Counted from the stretch's first letter, positions 53,426 through 62,470 are shown. The stretch is 64,000 bases of DNA from Adhaeribacter arboris (GCF_003023845.1 NZ_PYFT01000002.1:1-64000); one strand, 5' to 3'. A program made the numbers and translations. The notes: generated by a model from the letters alone, not told the origin.

Positions 53426-54115
53426 TTATTGACTCATATATTCCTCGTAAAGTCTATATGCATACAATTTCCCTAGATAGCTAATCACCCATTTACTAGA
53501 TAAAAGAATTAAACTGTAAATAGCGCACATAATAATTGAAAGTATCCAGGGAAGATTGTTTGGTTCTATATAATAAAATACAAATAAATTAATTAAAGAT
53601 AAAATTAACCCAATTACAGAGCCACCTACTAGGTTTCTCCAAAAGCCATATTGAATATTATGCTTTAAAAGGAGGTAGCCATGTTTTACTTTATTTCTTA
53701 TGTAACTAACTGCTTCAATAATTCTTCTCCTAGCCTCTATTTCATCTAACTGTTCTTCGTTCTCCGAAGATAGTACAACAGAAAATTCTTTTTTTAATTT
53801 ACTTCTTATAGCAGCTTTGTATTTAGACGAAAAATTTCTGGTAGAATAAAGTAGAAAATTGGTGGTCGGCATATGTAAGGAGTCCTTAAAGTAAAGATTC
53901 TCAAACATAGCTTTAGCAATAAGCCTTGCAACGCTCACAACAAAATACATGAAAACCAATGGTAATGAAATCAGAGTTATGGCTCGTACAGATCCAACAA
54001 AATCCAACCAACCAGTTACTTCTTTATTTAAGTAAAAAACCTGAAGAACAAAAAAGGGAAAAAGAATTAATATTGCAGGATAGATTTTGGCTTTCCTTTC
54101 GTATTCATCAAACAT
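53426..54115 (-). CDS. four-span membrane protein paired with the MBL-fold gene
   Basis: 229 residues: two spans near the N-terminus (IYPAILILFPFFVLQVFYL; VRAITLISLPLVFMYFVVSV), a central cytosolic charged region of about 90 residues (ENEEQLDEIEARRRIIEAVS), and two spans near the C-terminus (GGSVIGLILSLINLFVFYYI; WILSIIMCAIYSLILL). The hairpin-loop-hairpin layout resembles membrane effectors of defence systems, but no named family is assigned. It starts 28 bases after the MBL-fold gene and is clearly its partner by spacing. Confidence 0.6.
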   Translation of the reverse strand: MFDEYERKAKIYPAILILFPFFVLQVFYLNKEVTGWLDFVGSVRAITLISLPLVFMYFVVSVARLIAKAMFENLYFKDSLHMPTTNFLLYSTRNFSSKYKAAIRSKLKKEFSVVLSSENEEQLDEIEARRRIIEAVSYIRNKVKHGYLLLKHNIQYGFWRNLVGGSVIGLILSLINLFVFYYIEPNNLPWILSIIMCAIYSLILLSSKWVISYLGKLYAYRLYEEYMSQ

Positions 54116-54143
54116 ATTAAAAGATTTAATTAAAAGTATACTG

Positions 54144-55256
54144 CTATTCTTCGTAGCTAGTCATGAAAGATGCTTGATCAGCAGGACCCCATCCATTCCT
54201 AGCGGAAACATTATGCCTAAAACAAATGGAGTTCCCTTGTGTAACACACACTTTGGTATTACGCCTAATTAATGCATTTATTACACGTTGTGATGGGTGT
54301 TTAGGTGCTCCATCTTTAGCAGCTGAGATAAATGCAACATCAGATTTTACAAGATTCAAGATATTCGAATTTACATTTTTTTTACTGCCATGATGAGGAA
54401 TCTGTATGAAATTAAGATTGTTTAGATGAACTCCAATCAAGGAGGCATAACTATTAGCTTTCTCTAATGCAGGCACCCCAGCATCACCTGTAAATAAGAA
54501 CTTTTGATTATCCAATTGTAATAACAAAATTGCACTTGAATTATTTTCAGCACTGGTGTCATCTCCAGGTAACTTTTCATCAGATAAGTCAAAGGCTTCT
54601 GTAATAGTCTGAATCGCCTTCTTAAAAAAATTTAGTGTTTTACTAGCAACAGAATCAGGAGTACTTCTAAAATCAGGAATTAAAGATTGATAATACTCTT
54701 TATTTGGTCCAAGCACTGTTATAATGCCATCTTCAGACTTCAAACCAGCAAAAGGCTCAATAATTACAATCCCTTTCTCAAGAGCTAATTCTTCTACCTG
54801 ATGAGCAGCATCAAGAGCAACTCGAATTTGTCTCTCAAGACTATTATTAGTCATTCTTCCGTCTGAAAAGTGCCTTCTAATGTCAGCTGAGTGGTTCCAA
54901 GGCTGATGCATCCATAATTGCCGGACGGTTAAGCTTTCTAAAATCTCCGTTAATCCGGAACAATGATCCATATCTGGATGTGTCATTATCACTAAATCAA
55001 CAACATTAGTATGATAGAATTTCTTAATATGTTCAATTAGGGCTAATCCACTTTCTTTTGTGCCTCCATCTATAATTATTACCTTTTGCTGAGATCTATC
55101 TCCGCTTACAATATCGCCATATCTTATTGCTATCGTATCAGCTGAACGGCTACCTTCCCCTACTGGAAGAAAATCAATTTCTATTCCTAAACTCGTGGTA
55201 TTTATCATTTTATTCAAAATATATAATGCCTTATATTCTTCTGTTGCATGACTCAC
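54144..55256 (-). CDS. ComEC/Rec2-like metallo-beta-lactamase-fold hydrolase
   Basis: 370 residues. Metal site: His93-Pro-Asp-Met-Asp97-His98 (THPDMDHCSG), Asp in LLFTGDAGVP type (FLFTGDAGVP) and His in IPHHGSKKN, matching the MBL domain of ComEC and related secreted or cytosolic nucleases/phosphodiesterases. No signal peptide or membrane segment, so cytosolic. The substrate may be nucleic acid or a nucleotide. It is followed by the four-span membrane protein, which suggests a two-gene unit. Low GC, in the accessory island. Confidence 0.8.
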   Translation of the reverse strand: MSHATEEYKALYILNKMINTTSLGIEIDFLPVGEGSRSADTIAIRYGDIVSGDRSQQKVIIIDGGTKESGLALIEHIKKFYHTNVVDLVIMTHPDMDHCSGLTEILESLTVRQLWMHQPWNHSADIRRHFSDGRMTNNSLERQIRVALDAAHQVEELALEKGIVIIEPFAGLKSEDGIITVLGPNKEYYQSLIPDFRSTPDSVASKTLNFFKKAIQTITEAFDLSDEKLPGDDTSAENNSSAILLLQLDNQKFLFTGDAGVPALEKANSYASLIGVHLNNLNFIQIPHHGSKKNVNSNILNLVKSDVAFISAAKDGAPKHPSQRVINALIRRNTKVCVTQGNSICFRHNVSARNGWGPADQASFMTSYEE

Positions 55257-55298
55257 TAACCTAAATAAATATAAATTAAGTAGGGTGAGTCAACAGTA

Positions 55299-55511
55299 TC
55301 AGCGAATACGTCGGTAACGATAACGGTCTTTTATAAAGTAACTGAAGTATTGTCCATGTGATCCCGCATTCATTAATGCTTGGTAAACGGATAAGGGTAC
55401 ATTAAAATACTGGTAGATGCTGCCATTACGGAATTGAATCTCCAAAATGGATATACCATCATTATAACCTACTGTATACAAATTAGATGATGAAACAAAA
55501 ATTCTTTCCAT
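55299..55511 (-). CDS. KTSC-domain protein
   Basis: 70 residues: MERIFVSSSNLYTVGYNDGI, then LEIQFRNGSIYQYFNVP, ALMNAGSHGQYFSYFIKDRY. This follows the KTSC fold pattern (S-S-N, 'L-E-V-x-F-x-x-G', 'Y-x-Y', 'S-x-G-x-Y-F'). Such short proteins are common beside phage and defence genes, with unknown activity (possibly nucleic-acid binding). It is 43 bases upstream of the MBL-fold gene on the same strand. Confidence 0.8.
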   Translation of the reverse strand: MERIFVSSSNLYTVGYNDGISILEIQFRNGSIYQYFNVPLSVYQALMNAGSHGQYFSYFIKDRYRYRRIR

Positions 55512-55585
55512 AGAACATCTTTGTTAGTAATTATTAAAGAGGTCAAATAGCACTTACTTATGAGTTCTTACACTTTGTTCTAACC

Positions 55586-56692
55586 TTACTCAAATGAAAT
55601 TTTTCGAAAAAGCCCGTGGGTCCAACCTTCACTATGATGTAAGAGACCTTGGTTAGCTAAACGTCCTATAATTAAGGCTGGAAGTGTCGTATACTTGCGA
55701 GCAAACGCTTTAATCTTTTCTACAGTAAGAGGGAATTCAGCCATAATCTCCTGTTCTTGTTTAGGAGTTAATGTCCATTTTTTAGAAAATTCATCAGCTT
55801 CTTTTTCTTTCTCTAGTCCTTCATCTGTGTACTCCAGTCCTTCAATGAATACATCTTTTTTACCATGCAGCAATATGTGGCCAGCTTCATGAAAAAAGGT
55901 AAACCAAAAAATATCATTGCGCTTATAACGATTAGAAAGTTGTACTAATGGAGAATCATTTATCCAGCGGGTAGAACCGCAAGCAGGCGAATTGGGTAAG
56001 CAGGGTGTATGAACCACTTTAACACCAGCCTTAAGGCAAATATTTTGTAATTGGTTAAAGAAGGTATCTTGTTCATTAGCCATTAATTCTTTTATTGTCT
56101 CCAAAGCATTTCTAAAGCTTTTGGTGTCGTAACAAGGTGCTTTTATTTCAGCTGCTTGTAATTCACCTTGCCGCAACCAAGCAGCAACAGCATAAGGATT
56201 CTTTTTTTTAGCAGCCGATAAGCGGAAAGCAGTTGCATAAGTGCTTTGGTGATAATAATTATCAAAAGCCTTTTTATCCGATACTGAAAAAAAAGTAAGA
56301 ATACTGTTTACTTTATCTACCACGCCATCAGTAAAACTAATCCAACCTAATTCTTTCATCTCTTTCAATGGAAACTGAAGCACCCAATCCTTCACCTCTA
56401 ACATCTCACGAGCCTCTCTAATTTCGGCTAGTTCAAGTTGATAATTCCTTTCTCGCTCTAGCCAAAAAGCTGCTGGTACACCTAATACACGTTCAAGTTG
56501 CAAGGCTGTTTCTGGAGTTATGCTAGCTTTACCCTTTAATATTTCATTAATTGTTTTAAGAGGTCTTCCCATCCGTAAAGCTAATTCTGGTTGATTGATA
56601 CCTTTAGCCTCCATCGTTTCACTTAATGTTTCTCCAGGAGGAGAAATTAGAAATTCAGCTGCTTCGATATCTTCTATGGTCTTATATCTCAT
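55586..56692 (-). CDS. HigA-type antitoxin fused to ImmA/IrrE metallopeptidase
   Basis: 368 residues. N-terminal XRE HTH (about 20-75; GINQPELALRMGRPLKTINE). Then comes a C-terminal ImmA/IrrE zinc peptidase with His268-Glu269-Ala-Gly-His272 (FHEAGHILLHG) and the downstream Glu ligand in KEKEADEFSKKW. Such fusions act as regulated antitoxins or as stress-triggered proteases. The HigB-type toxin lies directly upstream with 16 bases between, so the two form one toxin-antitoxin operon, toxin first. Confidence 0.85.
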   Translation of the reverse strand: MRYKTIEDIEAAEFLISPPGETLSETMEAKGINQPELALRMGRPLKTINEILKGKASITPETALQLERVLGVPAAFWLERERNYQLELAEIREAREMLEVKDWVLQFPLKEMKELGWISFTDGVVDKVNSILTFFSVSDKKAFDNYYHQSTYATAFRLSAAKKKNPYAVAAWLRQGELQAAEIKAPCYDTKSFRNALETIKELMANEQDTFFNQLQNICLKAGVKVVHTPCLPNSPACGSTRWINDSPLVQLSNRYKRNDIFWFTFFHEAGHILLHGKKDVFIEGLEYTDEGLEKEKEADEFSKKWTLTPKQEQEIMAEFPLTVEKIKAFARKYTTLPALIIGRLANQGLLHHSEGWTHGLFRKISFE

Positions 56693-56708
56693 TTTATTTA
56701 TGCTGTTT

Positions 56709-57044
56709 TTAATGATAATCTTCGCCTATTGCAAGAATGGTAATATCTGTGATTTCTGCCCAATTTATTCCGCCATCTTCTTTTTGGGGTACAGGATTAT
56801 GATTAGGTTCAAAAATGATTCGATGGTTAGCTGAAATATCTACTGCAAATTCACCTTTTCTATTTCCGCTAAGTTCATGGCAGTTAGCTCTAGGTAACGT
56901 TCGCATTACTTCTAGTGTACTAGCTGCTTTTAGTTCCTCAATTCTTTGATTTACAAGTTTAGCCCTAGTTCCATAATTCTTCAATATGTCTTTAGGGGAG
57001 GTTACCGTTTTAGAAAGCTTATTATTCTTATAACTGATGTTCAT
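56709..57044 (-). CDS. HigB/RelE-type killer toxin
   Basis: 111 residues. RelE/HigB fold: LVNQRIEELKAASTLEVMRT, LPRANCHELSGNRKGEFAVD, SANHRIIFEP; the C-terminal part (INWAEITDITILAIGEDYH) ends in the usual His. Ribosome-dependent mRNA cleavage is expected from the family. It precedes the HTH-ImmA antitoxin. An operator-like dyad lies at 57073-57091. Confidence 0.8.
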   Translation of the reverse strand: MNISYKNNKLSKTVTSPKDILKNYGTRAKLVNQRIEELKAASTLEVMRTLPRANCHELSGNRKGEFAVDISANHRIIFEPNHNPVPQKEDGGINWAEITDITILAIGEDYH

Positions 57045-57072
57045 GCAAATAACGAAAATAAAAATAAAAAAG

Positions 57073-57091
57073 TTTAACCTTTTGGGTTAAA
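57073..57091. promoter_or_regulatory. dyad before the higB-higA/immA operon
   Basis: TTTAACC-TTTTG-GGTTAAA, 29 bases upstream of the toxin start, in the divergent promoter region shared with the 57162 gene. A likely site for the HTH antitoxin. Confidence 0.5.
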
Positions 57092-57161
57092 TATTTTATA
57101 CGGATATTAGCCAAAAATAAAGTATATTTTTTAAATATTTTTAAATTATGCTGAATACTAC

Positions 57162-58136
57162 ATGCAAACTCGAAAGAAGATAAAAATAGTAGTGACCTCT
57201 TTAGCTGTTGTTCTTGCGGCTACTCATATACTATTTCCAAAAATTAGCATTGATCTAATCACGGTATTCCTTTTAGCATTAGCAATTGTTCCCTGGCTGG
57301 AGTCACTTTTTAAATCGGTAGAACTGCCTGGAGGGTTAAAGCTTGAGTTTCAAGATTTGCAAAAAATTGAAACAGATGCAAAAAAGATTGGATTACTTAA
57401 AGAAGATGTCGGGAATCAAGATATTGACGTTGAGGTTCATGATAGAAAGTTATTTGTTGAGATTGCTGAACAAAACCAAGATTTAGCCTTACTAAGCCTT
57501 AGAATTGAAATTGAAAAGAGCTTAAGAGGAATTGCTGAAAAATATGGAATTGCGACCAGTAGGTTTTCTATAATTAACTTACTTAAAGAGCTAGCCAGCC
57601 GTGGAATAATTACCCAAGATGAAAATAGTGTACTTAAAAATATGGTTAAGACGCTAAACCAAGCAGCTCATGGAGTAGAATACGACCAGAGGAATGCAAA
57701 ATGGGTTATAGAAGTTGGACCGAAAATTATTGAAGCCCTTCAAAGTAAAGTTGAATTCAGAGGTGGAAATTTTTCGCACACTAATCCTGAAGCTAAAGAG
57801 CACTGGATAGATAAATCTTTTCGGGAATGTGATTGGACGACGAATTTCGAGTGGGGCGAGTGTATAAAGAAGCACCGAGGGCTCTGGAAAAAAGAGGTTG
57901 ATAATGTTTATAATGCTTTGATGCGTAATTTGGATGCTGAGAAGCAGGAAAAACTCACAGAATCACAGATATCTTGGGAAAAACAGCTTAAAATTGATTC
58001 TGACCTTGTTTTTTCTTTCGAAGACATGCAGTTAAAAGTGGGACGTGAAGGTTTATTCATTGCTGCAATGTCCTTCATGAATAGAGTTAGACAACGTGCA
58101 TTAGAATTAGAGGAGATTCTGACACTCTTGGACTGA
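57162..58136 (+). CDS. membrane-anchored protein with HEPN/DUF4145-like middle and LprI-like C-terminus
   Basis: 324 residues. Two N-terminal hydrophobic spans (IVVTSLAVVLAATHILFP; ISIDLITVFLLALAIVPWLE). Middle helices (about 95-190; LRIEIEKSLRGIAEKYGIAT; NMVKTLNQAAHGVEYD, HG pair as in DUF4145-like HEPN domains). The end (about 215-320) has CDWTTNFEWGECIKKHRGLW and a helix bundle that resembles LprI lysozyme-inhibitor domains. No published role for this fusion is known to me. It lies back to back with the toxin-antitoxin operon and ahead of the Mrr-like nuclease. Confidence 0.55.
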   Translation: MQTRKKIKIVVTSLAVVLAATHILFPKISIDLITVFLLALAIVPWLESLFKSVELPGGLKLEFQDLQKIETDAKKIGLLKEDVGNQDIDVEVHDRKLFVEIAEQNQDLALLSLRIEIEKSLRGIAEKYGIATSRFSIINLLKELASRGIITQDENSVLKNMVKTLNQAAHGVEYDQRNAKWVIEVGPKIIEALQSKVEFRGGNFSHTNPEAKEHWIDKSFRECDWTTNFEWGECIKKHRGLWKKEVDNVYNALMRNLDAEKQEKLTESQISWEKQLKIDSDLVFSFEDMQLKVGREGLFIAAMSFMNRVRQRALELEEILTLLD

Positions 58137-58258
58137 TCTACAGCGTTCAACTTGGGCTTTTGCGCTAATCCGGTATACTTAGTTTATATATTTATTTTCA
58201 TATTAAATCGGTTAGAGCAGAGCTTAGATCATATTCGTGACAATAAAAAAAATAAGAA

Positions 58259-59032
58259 ATGATAACTGTTAATACCCCAAATAACTGGAAAGATTTACAA
58301 ATTAAAGTTGCTGAAATTCTTAAGGACTGTGGATTTACTACTGAGATTGAGAAAATAGTAATTACAGCTCGTGGGCAGGTTGAGCTTGATGTATACGCCC
58401 AAGAGCAGATAAATGGGAGAAAATATTCTATAATTTGTGAATGTAAATTCTGGAATTCATCCATTCCTCAAGCAGTAGTACACGGATTTAGAACAATTGT
58501 TAGCGATATAGGAAGCAATATTGGATATATTATAACAACAAGTAATTTTCAAAAAGGCGCAATAAATACAACTGAGTTTACGAATGTCGAGCTTTTAACT
58601 TGGGATGAATTCCAAAATAAATTTTTTGAAAGCTGGTTTGAGAAGTTTTTTATCTTCAAAATAACCAAGGAGCTTGATCCATTGATGACTTATACTGAAC
58701 CAATACTTCCAATGTGGTTTCCTCTTATGTCTTTAGAAGACAAACAAAATTACTACAGCTTAAAAGAAAAATATGATGTTATTGGATATATTATTATGGT
58801 ACATTTTTCAACATACTCTAGAATGTTGGTCAAGAAAGATATTCCAAAACTACCATTAATTGAACTTATAAAAGAAGATACGGAAGAAATCGAGAAAAGA
58901 ATTCCAAAAGATATTTTAACAGAGGTCGGATATAGAGAGTTTTTGGATAAAATAATTGCATTTGGAAAGGTTGGAATTACTTCATTTAGAGAATTAAGAG
59001 ATAAGTATAGTAAGTCTGAAGATCCAGAATGA
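58259..59032 (+). CDS. Mrr-type restriction endonuclease-like protein
   Basis: 257 residues. N-terminal PD-(D/E)xK domain: an Asp in QVELDVYAQE (Asp44) and Glu61-Cys-Lys63 (IICECKFWNS), with NWKDLQIKVAEILKDCGFTT ahead, as in Mrr_cat nucleases. The C-terminal half (about 125-257) is helical and unknown. Probably cleaves DNA under specific signals such as modification. It follows the LprI-fusion gene by 122 bases and is the last gene of the island before the IS3 element. Confidence 0.75.
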   Translation: MITVNTPNNWKDLQIKVAEILKDCGFTTEIEKIVITARGQVELDVYAQEQINGRKYSIICECKFWNSSIPQAVVHGFRTIVSDIGSNIGYIITTSNFQKGAINTTEFTNVELLTWDEFQNKFFESWFEKFFIFKITKELDPLMTYTEPILPMWFPLMSLEDKQNYYSLKEKYDVIGYIIMVHFSTYSRMLVKKDIPKLPLIELIKEDTEEIEKRIPKDILTEVGYREFLDKIIAFGKVGITSFRELRDKYSKSEDPE

Positions 59033-59128
59033 ATTAAAACTAGTCGCATCTATTCTATTTATCATAAAATTAGTTATGAGGACAATTGGTAAACTCCTGA
59101 AATAGCTTTACACTACAAGTATAAAGTT

Positions 59129-59515
59129 ATGAATAAAAGAGAGTTCAAAAGTAACAGAAAACAAACTTTTTCGTCTAAAGAGAAGAGAATCATGGTCGAA
59201 GAAATTCGTTCCGGTCTGCTTTCTCTTCGACAATCCATCCAACAGCATCAGGTTCCGGGTTCCGTTTTACAAAAATGGAATCGCTGGTACTTTAAAATGC
59301 GACTGTTAAAGTATTATCGACCAAAATCAGCATTTCTGATGGCGCCATCTCAGCCAACCGTTGAACAGTTAAAGCAACAATTAGCCGAAGCGCAAGCCCA
59401 GCTAGCCCAAGTAAAGCTCCAGAATACCGCTTTAGAGACGATGATTAAAGTAGCGGAGAAACAGTTAAACATAGACATCCGAAAAAAGTCTGGTTCCAAA
59501 CAGTTCAAGAGTTAA
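59129..59515 (+). CDS. IS3 OrfA
   Basis: 128 residues: MNKREFKSNRKQTFSSKEKR, a helix-turn-helix (LRQSIQQHQVPGSVLQKWNR) and a leucine-heptad coiled coil (VEQLKQQLAEAQAQLAQVKL). Binds the IS ends. A slippery A AAA AAG at 59482-59488 in its last codons feeds the OrfAB fusion. Confidence 0.9.
   Translation: MNKREFKSNRKQTFSSKEKRIMVEEIRSGLLSLRQSIQQHQVPGSVLQKWNRWYFKMRLLKYYRPKSAFLMAPSQPTVEQLKQQLAEAQAQLAQVKLQNTALETMIKVAEKQLNIDIRKKSGSKQFKS
59482..59488 (+). promoter_or_regulatory. programmed -1 frameshift site (A AAA AAG)
   Basis: In the OrfA frame the codons are CGA AAA AAG. A -1 shift leads directly into VWFQTVQELNTQHPLIGLGK, in frame with OrfB. This heptamer is the standard IS3 type. Confidence 0.8.
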
Positions 59516-60444
59516 ACACGCAGCATCCCTTAATAGGTTTAGGGAAGTTGTGCGGACTGTTTGGAAAATCCCGGCAAGCCTACTATGAGCAGTTGTGGCA
59601 GCAAGATAAAAAGCAGGTAAATCAAATGGCTCTTGTGCAGCAAGTAGTGAAGATCAGAGAGCAATTACCCGGTGTGGGTACGGGAAAACTGCATCATTTA
59701 TTAACTAACTTTTTGGCAGAGTATCACATAAAGCTGGGGCGGGATAAGCTGTATGTCCTGCTGCGGGAGCATCATTTATTACGCACTAAGCGGCGCAATA
59801 GGGCCAAAACCACCAACTCGCAACATCCTTTTTACAAATATGTGAACTTAGTGAAAGAGCTGCCGGTTAGCCGTCCTAATCAGGTATGGGTAAGTGATAT
59901 TACCTACATCAGAACGGGTCGTGATTTTAGTTATTTGAGTTTAATCACGGATACTTATTCCCACAAAATCATGGGGTGGGCACTAGACACCACCTTACAG
60001 ACGAAAGGACCACTGGCAGCATTGCAGAAAGCCGTTAAGAGTTTACCCAAGGGAAAAGAAAGCTTGATTCATCATTCTGATCGGGGTATTCAGTATTGCT
60101 CGAAAGAATACATTCAGTTACTCTGCTCCCGTGGCATCCGCATCAGTATGACCAGTCAAGGAGATCCAGGAGAAAATGCTTTGGCCGAAAGAATAAACAG
60201 AACCATTAAAGAAGAATTTAACTGCCGAGCTTTTATCTCCTTTGACTTGGCAAAGGTAGCTATCATCAAGTCTATTCAGGCCTATAATCAGCTCCGCCCT
60301 CATGCTTCTTGTGATTATCTAACTCCTAACCAAGCACACCTAAAGAAAGGTCCACTTAAAAAGCGCTGGCGAAAATACAAAAGAAAAAATCCTGTCAGCC
60401 AGGAGTTGTTAATCAAGAAATTAAATAGAATTTTTACCGTTTAA
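59489..60444 (+). CDS. IS3 OrfB (transposase catalytic part, made as OrfAB)
   Basis: Integrase core with D in WVSDITYI, D in IHHSDRGIQY and E in ENALAERIN. HTH_21-type region KLHHLLTNFLAEYHIKLGRD and a C-terminal rve_3 segment. OrfB has no good own start near its first codons (the nearest ATG is 59548), in keeping with frameshift expression. It is the only complete copy of this IS in the window. Confidence 0.88.
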
Positions 60445-60617
60445 CCTGTAAAGCTATTTCAGGAATCTACCATTCTTGCTTAACGTTTTGAGAAGAACTT
60501 CTTTATAAACTTTCTCCGGTATTTTCACGATTCTATAAAAAAGTATTTCTATCCGAAAAAGTATACTTGACTTACTAATACAGTTTCACAATTTGGATCA
60601 GGAATAACCAAAATGCA

Positions 60618-61823
60618 TCACTTCAGCACGGTTTCTATTACCTCATTTTGCAGTTGTTCAGCCGCTTTGGCGAGCGGCCCACCCATAATAACACCCATAT
60701 TTACAGCTACAAAAATGGTGATATCTTCATCCGGGAAATACGCGACAAAGCAACTCGAACCCAATCCGCTCCCACCGTGGCCGTAAGCATTGCCATAATC
60801 CGTTTCGAAATAGTGGAGACCCAGCCCATATTGTAATTTTTCCGGTTCTTTTTGAGTAGCGATAAACTGGCGCATTTGCTGCTTTGAGGCTACCGTTAAT
60901 AAATTGCCTTTTAGTATCGCATCAGTAAATGAAACCACATCGTAAGGCGAGGCAATAATGCCATCATCGCCATGCATAGAGGCCACTTGCTGGTTCTGAA
61001 TTTTAGAAATATCTTCTAAATAACCGTTGCCCCGACGGTCGTAGTAGGAACTTACCAACCCGGTTGGTTGTGGGTAAGCGGGTTCATTCAGGTAATAAGT
61101 ATCGTGCAGGTTTAAGGGTTTAAAAATATGATCAGTAATGTATTTGGCGTGCGAAGCCCCGGTCACCTGGTCGATTAATATTGTTAGTAATAAGTAATTG
61201 GTATTAGAGTAACTGTAATCGGTTCCGGGTGCAAACTTTAATCTTTTACCGGCTACGTACCCTAAATATTTGTCGGATGTAAATGGGTAAAGGGGATTGT
61301 TTAGGAAATCGGTAATATAGGTGGCATCAGAAGCATAATCAGGAATGCCCGAAGAATGATTGAGCAATTGTCTTACTGTTATCTGATGGCTTTGGGTAAT
61401 TTTAGCGGTTATCGTTGCCGGCAAATAGTGGTTAATAGAGTTATCTAAAGCAACAACATTTTGCTCGGCTAATAACAGGACAGCCGTGGCTACATACATT
61501 TTGCTAATGCTTTGAATGTATTGCAAATGACAGCCTTCCATTGTTGTTTTTGAAGCGATATCAGCTTTACCTGCCGCACCTAACCAATACCCATTTTCGG
61601 GACTGCGTACCAGCATTGCCACGCCGGGTAAACCTTGAGCAATGTATTTATTTAATACTTGTTGGTATAGCACTGCTTTCGGGTGATTGGGATAAACCGG
61701 AGGAGCGGACTGGCAAGCCGTTTGGGTAGAAGGCAGAGTATAATCTTCTTTACAACTAATAGTGGTTAAGGCCAATAAAGCAACTACCAACAAACGGGTT
61801 GCCGTATAAAATAAACGTTTCAT
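60618..61823 (-). CDS. beta-lactamase-family serine hydrolase lipoprotein
   Basis: 401 residues. Lipobox TISC (Cys24). Class C/DD-peptidase fold: Ser105-Ile-Ser-Lys108 (IQSISKMY), Tyr205-Ser-Asn207 (YSYSNTNY) and the HGG triad (GHGGSGLG) near the end. Could be a D-aminopeptidase, esterase or carboxypeptidase-like enzyme. Resistance is not implied. It is bound to the membrane, facing the periplasm. It overlaps in expression with the outer-membrane gene 11 bases upstream on the same strand. Confidence 0.88.
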   Translation of the reverse strand: MKRLFYTATRLLVVALLALTTISCKEDYTLPSTQTACQSAPPVYPNHPKAVLYQQVLNKYIAQGLPGVAMLVRSPENGYWLGAAGKADIASKTTMEGCHLQYIQSISKMYVATAVLLLAEQNVVALDNSINHYLPATITAKITQSHQITVRQLLNHSSGIPDYASDATYITDFLNNPLYPFTSDKYLGYVAGKRLKFAPGTDYSYSNTNYLLLTILIDQVTGASHAKYITDHIFKPLNLHDTYYLNEPAYPQPTGLVSSYYDRRGNGYLEDISKIQNQQVASMHGDDGIIASPYDVVSFTDAILKGNLLTVASKQQMRQFIATQKEPEKLQYGLGLHYFETDYGNAYGHGGSGLGSSCFVAYFPDEDITIFVAVNMGVIMGGPLAKAAEQLQNEVIETVLK

Positions 61824-61834
61824 AAGTAAGGTAA

Positions 61835-62470
61835 TTATTGATTATTAAAATGGGAATTAATTTTTACCCCAACGTGCAGGTAAGATTGTGGAATAACGGG
61901 CAATCCGGGATTGTAGAAGAATTGGACTGCTGGTTGGTATTTTATAAATGGACTTACTTTAATAAATCGGTTTTCCTTTTCAAAACCTAAGCTAATAGAA
62001 GCAGTAACTAAAGCCGAGCCATTACCGCCGTTTTTTGCCGGTTCGTACTCACCCAAGTTGTTCAATTTATAACTGTTACCGGGTAAAAAACAATGCAGAT
62101 AATTCAGACCAATCTGGTATTCGGTGTACAAACCGGTTTTTGCGAGCGTAATTTTATAACCAACATCGGTGCCCAGAAAAATGCCATTACCGTTGTTCTT
62201 ATTTAAAAATAAACCGGTTTGACCGGTCTGGTAGAGTTGGGTTTTTCGGCCTTGCCGATACGTATACTGGGTCCCCACCGAAAAGCCAGGGTTAAGCGGC
62301 CGAGTTCCGGTAATCGCCACCATTCGGTCGAAGGGCAGACTAATATTTTGTTTAAGAACAGAGATAACGACCGGCCATTTTTGAGTTTGGCGGGGGAGCG
62401 TTTTCAGCGTTTGGGCGAAAAGCGGACCTTGTAAAAGGAAGGAAAAGATAAGGGCAAAAAGCTTTTTCAT
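61835..62470 (-). CDS. outer-membrane beta-barrel-like protein
   Basis: 211 residues. Signal peptide (to LFAQ), then alternating hydrophobic beta strands with aromatic girdle residues (FSVGTQYTYRQGRKTQLYQT; FLGTDVGYKITLAKTGLYTE; FIKVSPFIKYQPAVQFFYNP). Likely a small eight- to ten-strand barrel of unknown role. It is the first gene of a two-gene unit with the serine hydrolase. Confidence 0.65.
   Translation of the reverse strand: MKKLFALIFSFLLQGPLFAQTLKTLPRQTQKWPVVISVLKQNISLPFDRMVAITGTRPLNPGFSVGTQYTYRQGRKTQLYQTGQTGLFLNKNNGNGIFLGTDVGYKITLAKTGLYTEYQIGLNYLHCFLPGNSYKLNNLGEYEPAKNGGNGSALVTASISLGFEKENRFIKVSPFIKYQPAVQFFYNPGLPVIPQSYLHVGVKINSHFNNQ

Larger units (their letters stand above)
59087..60472 (+). 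mobile_element. IS3-family insertion sequence, intact copy 3
   Basis: Ends TGGTAAACTCCTGAAATAGC (59087 on) and, reversed, TGGTAGATTCCTGAAATAGC (to 60472), giving TG...CA termini, 1386 bp. Contains orfA and orfB with a slippery site. No obvious target duplication. Confidence 0.88.

Noticed and set aside
60618-61823. Serine hydrolase as an antibiotic-resistance beta-lactamase
   Set aside because: SxxK/YxN/HGG motifs are shared by many esterases and peptidases, and its lipoprotein layout with a barrel partner does not point to resistance.
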